Assembly: GCA_003427395.1 (NCBI GenBank)
Contig: BFEA01000755.1
Span: 341,323-371,331, forward strand
Origin: Chara braunii
Lineage: Eukaryota > Streptophyta > Charophyceae > Charales > Characeae
Direction: 5' to 3'
Length of the DNA stretch: 30,009 nt
Positions 1 through 8,078 of the stretch are shown in pieces. The position numbers were made by a program, and so were the translations under genes. How positions within the stretch are numbered: position 1 is the first letter of the stretch; the number at the start of each line of letters is the position of its first letter. The notes under the pieces are model-generated. The model did not search any database. It was not told where the DNA came from and saw only the letters and a list, made by a program, of their open reading frames with translations.

Positions 1-43
<43 letters not shown>
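1..43. repeat. (CT)n microsatellite
   Basis: Uninterrupted CT dinucleotide repeat running from the window edge, so its full length is unknown. Confidence 0.98.
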
Positions 44-45
<2 letters not shown>

Positions 46-600
46 AGAGCCGTTTCTCTCTCCCTCTGATCTGACCGCCGGGTGCATTCGCTCTTCGACT
101 GAGAGATGCATGCCCTCTCCCTCCGATCTGTGCGCCGGGTGCATGCGCTCGACAGGGCCGTTTCTCTCTCCCTCTGATCTGACCGCTGGGTGCATGCGCT
201 CTTCGACTGAGAGGTGCGTGCCCTGCCCGCCCGCGTGGACCTCCCCGCATCCACACCCCGACATGCACAACTCCTCTGCCGCCCGCTCGCTGCCCGTCCG
301 CCCGATGGTCACTGTTTCCCCGGCACAGCCCGGTCGTTTATTCGCCACCCCCTCCCGACCCGTTTGGCCATGGGGCCGTCACGCGAGACCTCCGCCCGCC
401 CGACGCTTGCTGTTTCCTCGCCCGTTCCCGACCCGGCACAGCCCGCTCGTCGATTCGCCACCCGCTCCCGACCCGTTTGGCCGCGGCGCCGTTTTGCCGC
501 CTGCTCCTAGCATGGGCCCTGGGCCCGTCTCGACTTTTCCCAACACTGGCAGCGGGTGCTCGCGTGGGACCGTCACCCGAGACCCTCTATTTGCTTTATA
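44..600. repeat. GC-rich degenerate tandem repeat
   Basis: Diverged tandem units. The string GCCGTTTCTCTCTCCCTCTG occurs at about 49 and again about 113 bp later. A half-unit of about 57 bp is recognisable by CCGGGTGCAT and GATCTG. From about 340 a second motif, CCCGACCCGTTTGGCC, recurs at about 353 and 467. Both strands have open frames here, but they are low-complexity products of the repeat and match no family I know. I see no exon in this stretch. Confidence 0.75.
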
Positions 601-631
601 GTATTAGAGATATTGTAAATGTACTAAAATT

Positions 632-696
632 CTAGGCTACCAGCTGGGCCGCCCGGGTCCCGGGTGGCCAGCCCGTGCAAGGACCAGGGAAGGTCC

Positions 697-739
<43 letters not shown>

Positions 740-904
740 GAAAACAAAAACTATGTTATGCAGAAAAATAAACTGAACAACTTTTGCCTCAGGGTCACAT
801 CGAAATTCTTCACCAAATTTAGAATAAAAAAAATATATTTTTTTATTATTATATTATTTTTTGCCCGGCTGGCCAAGTGACCCCGGGCCACTCTGGTAGC
901 CTAG
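632..904 (+). mobile_element. Foldback/MITE element, CTAGGCTACCAG family, complete copy
   Basis: The element opens with CTAGGCTACCAG and closes with the exact reverse complement CTGGTAGCCTAG. The inverted similarity continues imperfectly for about 45 bp through GC-rich arms (GGCC/CCCGGG strings). Inside are a run of 36 A (701-736) and an AT-rich core containing AACTATGTTATGCAGAAAAA. There is no coding capacity. Related copies lie at 14014-14345 (opposite orientation), 20191-20395 and 29898-30009. CTAG at both tips may be a duplicated target; no longer duplication is evident. Confidence 0.8.
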
Positions 905-973
905 TAAAAATATACTTTTCGTTGTCTTTGAAAAATAATTAGTGTGCCTTGTACGCTTGTGCTGTTTATGCAG

Positions 974-1044
974 AGGGCAGGTGTCCGTGATGATCATGGG
1001 CAGCCCAAGCTTGTGGATATCTTCGGCGCTCCTCTCACCTTCAG
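974..1044 (+). CDS. OEP80: OEP80 exon a (barrel segment [11 protein letters not shown])
   Basis: The acceptor TTTATGCAG ends at 973 and the donor AG|GTTGGT begins at 1045. The exon reads [18 protein letters not shown] then APLTF, matching the OEP80 segment before the first C-terminal surface loop. It enters in phase 0 and leaves two bases (AG) that join C of the next exon to make Ser. The preceding exon is not in the window. Confidence 0.9.
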
Positions 1045-4000
1045 GTTGGTCGGACAGCGGATTTTCGGCATGAACCATGGTCCCTCCAGTGCTCTTCATC
1101 TTCTTCTCTCTTTAAAACGTGGCAGCTTACTGCTCTCTTATTGCAGTGGGCTCATCTTTTTCAACTCTCCTCAGACCTGGGCTTTTTCTCTGCGCAATTT
1201 CGTCATCCTCCAAGCAGCGTCAAGAGAGGGAGGGGCAGTGGACAGGGGTGTTATTCTCATGTGATGCTTCTGTTCTTTTCACCGAATACCAAGCAATGTT
1301 GGGACCTCTGTTAACCCCCCCCCGTCTGTTTCCCAGTTATGTGAGCCTCGGACAGCTCTTTCGTCATCAACTAAATTAACTTGGCCCAGGCAGGACTGGG
1401 CAATCATGAAACAGCCGGAGGGTTAACTGGCGCACCTTGCTCACGACAGGTGCTTTCACATTGGTTGCCTTCAAGACAGCTGTCGAACATGGAATGATAC
1501 AGGAGAATATTAGCATGGGCCCTTTACAAGGCAATGAGAAACAGTTGACAGTACGTCTGATGCTAAATTCACGAACCAACATCGAAATTTTGCCTAGCCT
1601 GAAAATGACGGGTACCACCGCCTGCAAAATTGAGGGTGGTTGGTTACCTGTACCGGCGTCTGTGAAACTGAAGTGCTGGACCTGATGCCAGCAGATTGAA
1701 GGAAAAGGAGGCCGAGGTCGTCGTTTTCACTCATGTGCCACCCCAGCCAAACTCGCCAGCTAACTTCCCAAATGCGCCTGTATCTGGGACCTTCCCAGTG
1801 CCAGATTCAGACGCCTACAACTGCGTGGATGCCTGTGAACGGCAGCTGCAATAACAGAAATCGCAAAGAAGGCTAGGAAGATGTCACGCCCAGCCGATCA
1901 TGCCTGGCCAGGCACCCGGTGTGACGCCCGGGGTACCTGGGCCTGCAAAACATTGTTTTTAACTTTTTATTAATTTTAATTCTAATTTTTGGTTTTCTGC
2001 ACTCTCCCACAGGATCCCAAATCCAGGCTCTTTTCTTTTTTTGAGAGTTGGCTGTCAAGTCGCTGGAAGGGGGTATAAACTGGTTTTAAAGGAGCTAAAG
2101 GGGTTTAAACCACCCCTTTACCCGCCTCCTGGAAAGTTCCCTCCCTGTGAGTTCGGGTGGGTTTATTGGGGGCAGCAGCGACCGTTGCCAACTGCCAGCC
2201 TAGTCCTGCGATTTCGGAGTGGCAACGTTGGCGATTTTTCGTGCTCAGAAGAATTCACAGAAAATTTGAGGGTCCGTAGATTAGGTTGTGATCTCTCTAG
2301 GAAAAATATCAGGAAAAAAAAACAAAAAAAACTCATTTTGCCCGTGAAATAATCGCCACACCGCCTCGGCGGATTTCCATTTTTGCCACTCTACCATGTG
2401 TCAGCTAACAGAAGAAGTACTGCAACTTCGGTGATTTTTTTGCGTTCAGAAGAATTCAGAAAAAAATTATAAACATTTGATGGTCCATAGATTGGGTCCT
2501 GTCAAGTGGCCTGACCTCATGTGCTGTCGGTTTCAAAGCAGAGGAGGAAAAAAAAAAAAAAGCATCCGGGCTAAGAACCTGGAAAGGAAAAAGAGGCGGC
2601 TCCCAGCACATGTGGCTAAATGATACACCATGTAGCTGTCAATAGACAGACCTGAGTTTGAATCCTGAAGGAATCAGATGAATAAAATAACTCTGGATTA
2701 TCTGGGCCCGATCTGTTCGTTGGTGATATCTCAAGCCCTCAACTCTGGATTATCTGGGCCCGATCAGTTCGTTGTCGATGCCTCAAGCACCTCAAGTCCT
2801 CAACTCTGGATTATCTGGGCCCGATCAGTTCGTTGGTGATACCTCAAGCCCATCGCCCTTTTAGAAAGAGAAAGGAAAAAGAGGAGGAAACGATTCAAAA
2901 TAAAAATGAGCAACGAAAGAAAGAAGATGAAAAAATCAGCTAATGGTTTGGGGATGCACGTAGCGGGATTGAAAGATGACGATGACGAGCCCTGCTGTCT
3001 TCCCCTTAACGGAACCCATGGTTATTATAGTGGTATTTGGGGCATCTTTCAGTTTAGATACAGCAATCATGACCGTATGTTTGGGCGAAGTGGATAGTAG
3101 TGCACATTACAGTTTTTCTAAGACTGCTCTTTTGAGTCTTTTCTCTATGTTTATATTATTGTGGGAATGAACGTCTAGTTTTCCCTCGCGATAAGGGGAA
3201 GGTGACAGGCACTCGCTTTCAGTCACTGACTTTTCACTCAGGAAAGGGAGGCTCAGATTACCATCATTTGCTGGATAAAGGCATGGAAGTTAGTGTTGTC
3301 CTCGAGCATGAGAACGGTCATCCATGTTGCAGCTTCTCTATTGCAATGTTTATGCTCCCTGCATTAGGGGAGTTGATTGTTGCTTGCCTCAGTGTGTGTG
3401 GGGCCTTGGAAGGACTCTGATCGTTCATTTCTTGCCTTGCAGCCGGAAGGCCTATGATGATATGCTGGTTGCGAAGCTGGAGACGGTCTTTACCGACTCT
3501 GGAGAGAATGGCTCCTGCCAGGTATGCTCAGCACTACAGCCTCTCTGTCCCACAGGGGTATGTCACCTTTTCTGCGATGACGCAATTGGGTTAGGGTTAT
3601 TGAGAGGCACAATGTCGAACCTGGAAGGCCGGGTACTCAGTATTAGTCGCTTGGTGTGCGTTAGTAAAATAAAATAAAATAAAAGTAAGGGCTTGGACCT
3701 GGTGTTGGGCCCCATGTACTAGTATCACCAGACTGTGAAGGTTCACGAGTGCCTCAGTTGTGGTTCGGAGAGCAGCAAAGAACATGTGGTCTTCGCGTTT
3801 TCCCCAAGGTAGTGTGACTTAGTGGCCGGTCAGCGGAGTGTGGTATCGGAGCTTGTCGATTACGCTGTTGTTTCAGGACAACATTCTCTTTCCTTTGTTT
3901 CTTTCTGTTTTGGTGGGGTATGGAGGAGAGGCGTGGCAGCTATTCCTGCTGTCATGTCCAGTTTGTCTGTCGTTCTTTGTTTTTCTCACTTTTTCTCTGC

Positions 4001-4432
4001 TGAAGGGTTGGTCTGTCTCATTCAACCTTCTTGAGAACTAGAAGCAGGGACAGACATGATTGCGCTGTATGTGTACGAGATCCGTGTTGTTTGTCTGCTT
4101 GTTTACTTGGTGTTTTACGTTTGGCAAGGGGGCGGATCTGCACATTCTGAAACTCTGGGTCCTTGGATGCATCTGCAGCTTCTGAAACTGCGCAATTTAC
4201 AGACCCGGAATCTCTGAGACCTTAAGAGTACAGCCGTAGTCGAGAGAGGGACAAAGAAATACCTATGAAATTAGTACAATTACAGATCTATAATTTCTCT
4301 GACTTCTAAGGGACATCTTTTCCAACTCAATCTTTTGGCTCTTTCTCTTTGTAGTAAGTTTGTACTCATGCTTGCCGGTGATAAGCAACTGGACTGACGC
4401 CCCCCAGAATTGAAGGGGCTTGGGTGTTTTGG

Positions 4433-4465
<33 letters not shown>

Positions 4466-5604
4466 AAGAAGTGGCGCCTCAGTCCCGTAACCTGTGGTTC
4501 CTAAACCCTAAAACTAAAGTAATTGATCCATGCCCATCTCGTGCTGAAAGGTCCTGCTCGATCTAGAAGGTCTGCGATTGAATTAGATTAGACCAAAGCA
4601 AAACTGGAACCTTCCTCTTCAGGAAAGGATCTGGAGCTCCATTGCTCCCCAAGGCACTGCGCACGGTGTTTGTTTGTTTTTTTTCCTTTCGACTCGCACG
4701 GCAAAATGGTAGCACTGTTCATCCGAACTTTTTGAAGTACTCACTTTCGAAACTCAAGTTTGCCTTGGCAGTGCACTTGCAGTTTAATGTGTAGGAGGCT
4801 GAATTAGAGGGCTTAAAGTACTCCTTCCGGTCTGCTCTGTTTTTCTGGATGATGGATTAAGGTCCGTTCATTCTTGCCAGTGAGTCCTGTTACCGTTAAC
4901 GTCAACGTGTTTCCCTCCATGGTTCATCTTTATACGCTATCTCCTCCATGGAAATGAGGTGTGTAGCGACTTGGGTGGATGAATGGTCTCCATTCTGATA
5001 AAGAGGCCAGTGAGGAAGGGCAAAGCAGAAATGATGAAATGTCAACGTGTTTCCCTCCATGGTTCATCTTTATACGCTATCTCCTCCATGGAAGTGAGGT
5101 GTGTAGCGACTTGGGTGGATGAATGGTCTCCATTCTTATAAAGAGGTCAGTGAGGAAGGGCGAAGCAGAAATGAAGAACTGAAAGCTCGGTGGATGGTCT
5201 GATGTGGCTGGAAAAGATGCGGTGGTTCCTGAGAAATATAATAGTCTCATTGTCACACCTTTTCGATTTGCAACGTCGGCAATGCTCTGTCAAGGGCCCT
5301 TCAACGGAAAACCCATATGCCGACTCGTTGATGGTACTCCGTTTTTGGCATGAAGATTGATTGATTGCATTTGACGTGGGGCATCTTGCGATGGTGTCTT
5401 TGTGTTTTTGCAGCTTGTTTTCAACACTGAGCAAGGATTGCCTATTGCTCCTGACTGGCTGTTCTTTAATCGGATCAACGTAAGAGCAAGACAAGGGCTT
5501 AGGATGGGCCCAATGAGGTTCATTGCAAGGTAGGAATGAAACCTCAGTCCACCTTAATGCACTCCTCCTCTCCTCCTCCCCCCCCCCCCCCCCCCCCCCC
5601 CCCC

Positions 5605-5681
<77 letters not shown>

Positions 5682-8032
5682 TCCTTCTGATTTGTTATCA
5701 TCATCCGATTTCAGATTGCATTACCGGGCATCAATGCATATCTGTTTGAGCCTTTGAGAAGAAATGAGCAGAAGTCCGGCTTGAACTGAGCTAGGTTTAC
5801 TACGTCGGATGGCTTTCTGATGCTGCCTCGTTGACATCCGTTTTTCTTGTTTTTGGCAGTGGTTCAGGAGGTACGGTCATAGGTGATCTTGCGCCACACG
5901 AAGCATTCCCTATCGGTGGAACAAATAGTGTGCGAGGGTATGACGAGGGTGCAGTTGGTTCTGGGAGGTCGTACATGGTCGGAAGTATAGAGGTCTCCAT
6001 TCCCCTGGTGAGAATCTGCCGCAGTCCCTTCAAGCTGCTTGTGCGTGTGATGTGTTGAAGCATTCAGCATCGGTGGATTTGATTGAAAGTGGCAAGTTGT
6101 GGAGCACAAAGTGCCATAAACTCAGCCTTCTGATTTACATCTGGCCCGAAAGAGGCAGGGGATGCTGTGTGTTGGGAAAACTCACTTGTGTAATGACACT
6201 AGTAGCTTTTACAGAAATGTGTGGGGTTCCGAAGTTTGGGGACAGAAGACAGGAAGCCGTACTATTAAGTTAGTGATGATGGTTTGTTCTGGCCGTTTTT
6301 AATGACTACGGCGAGCCTGCTTGTTTGCGTTTTTCCCCTTTTCTGGGTTTTCTTTTGCTGCCTTTTTAATTCGTTTTTACTTACTTGATTTTATTTTTTT
6401 CAGCCTGCTGGTTTACTGATCAATTTGGAAGACTGTTTTTTCTTGAGTGGACTTTCTGGAAACTGCAAGAGAATTAGATGGAGGACCGTTGGAGATTTTA
6501 TATGATCACAATTTATGTATTCGTTTATGATATGATAAATTGATAATATAATAATGATAAAATAATCAAATATCAAGAATTCTTTAATTTCATGTGAGTG
6601 AGGCTTGGCGGGTCTTTCTTGGAGGCAATGGAATAATCTCTATTATTGATGTGATTTTGATGGTCTCCTTGTCAGAGGACAATACCACACCTTGCAGCTC
6701 TCTCTTGAGAGAAGAAAGATGAGCATGAAAATTTTTATAAACACTGTAGTTCCGTAAATACCTCATCTAGGTAATATCGAGATTGCCTCACTGATAGAAT
6801 ATTTGGAGTATGTAATATGTATGAGTCGATGAAACTCCGGCGAAACAGTTTGTCACAGCCCGTCGTTTGTTGTCCTCTTTTCTCTCTCGTCCCTCTCTGC
6901 CTACGCTTTACCGTTGGCAGCTCTGTTTGACGATATATATGTTTGTGTGGGTGCAATCCAGATGGTTTGACTGAAAATTTCATGGGGTGTTCTCGCATGT
7001 CAGAATACTGGTACTGTCTGAAAAACTTAGAGGGATTTGCACACCAGTCCAACAGAAGGGAAATATGACCCAAGCAGCACACAGTTATGTGATGGGAGGG
7101 AAGTGCAGTTGATGGTATTCTTTCTCAGTTGACGTCTTCTTTTTTTTTGCCCTCTCAACTTTGAGGGGAGAGGTCAAGATTGCCAATATCTAGAGGCAAT
7201 TCCAGATTTCCGTTGATAGGGAAGTGATTCCAAAAAAATGCATGTGATTAGAAACTGATTGCAAGATTGGCCCTGGCAGGCCATGAAGCTTTCCATGGTT
7301 GCCCCTGCCCCACCTAACACTAATCCTGCGACATTTCGAAAAATGCGATCGTGTCCACTGCTCAGGGTCTGACTTGGGTTTGCAGTAGCATGGTTGGATT
7401 CCTTTGAAAATTTGTTCGTGATGAACGATGATAGGCACAGCTACTCAGCCAACTTGCACGGCTCAGTTTTCCTTGCATATGCTTTTTCCACGTGGTCCGA
7501 TTTTTCGTTGTATGAACTTTTGTTCGTGATGAACCATGATAGGCCCGCAAATGTCTTCCAAGTTTCCCTCTATATCCATTCTGCCATCCCTGACGTATTT
7601 TTTTCCCTAGGACAATCGCGCCACTTCTCCTCTCCAGCTCGTGACGAGTACGGGATAAGGTTGCCGGTTGGATCAGGTGTGTGCATCTAGGATCGGCGTA
7701 TGGGGTCGCTGTTCGTTTCCTCCGACTGCCCTTTTCGTGATGTGAAGGTGTTACTGACCGCTTAATCACCCCCTTGCTGTGTAGCATTGTGTTCGGGTTC
7801 GGTGACCAAACCCGAACGTTCGGGACCGAACGCGAACGAGCGCCGAAACTCTCCGAACGCGAACACAAAAATAAAATAAAATAAAAAAAGAAACAAAAAG
7901 TTCTCCGAAAAATATGAAAATAATATGTGTTATGTAAAATAATAATACATTAAATACAAACAACTTTTGGCTTGGAGGTATGCTCAAATTCGTAACCAAA
8001 CTCGAGTTAAAAATCAAAAACCAAAAAAAAAG

Positions 8033-8078
<46 letters not shown>

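Larger units (their letters stand above)
1045..3442 (+). other. OEP80: OEP80 intron of 2398 bp
   Basis: GT-AG intron between exons a and b. It holds a degenerate U6-like stretch, a repeat shared with the 13.2-14.0 kb region, a diverged duplication, a tRNA-like SINE head and a three-unit minisatellite, each listed separately. I see nothing recognisable in 1050-1430 or 2860-3440. Confidence 0.88.

Noticed and set aside
110-600. 163-codon open frame in the GC-rich left end
   Set aside because: It is the translation of a tandem repeat. The opposite strand is also open, and no OEP80 N-terminal or POTRA similarity is seen.
1437-1685. Open frame overlapping the U6-like stretch, considered as an extra OEP80 exon
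   Set aside because: Exons a and b already join in phase with the correct conserved residues, leaving no room for this segment in the family alignment.
5147-5608. Minus-strand 153-residue frame with a poly-Gly start
   Set aside because: It is antisense to OEP80 exon c, and the Gly run is the C29 tract.
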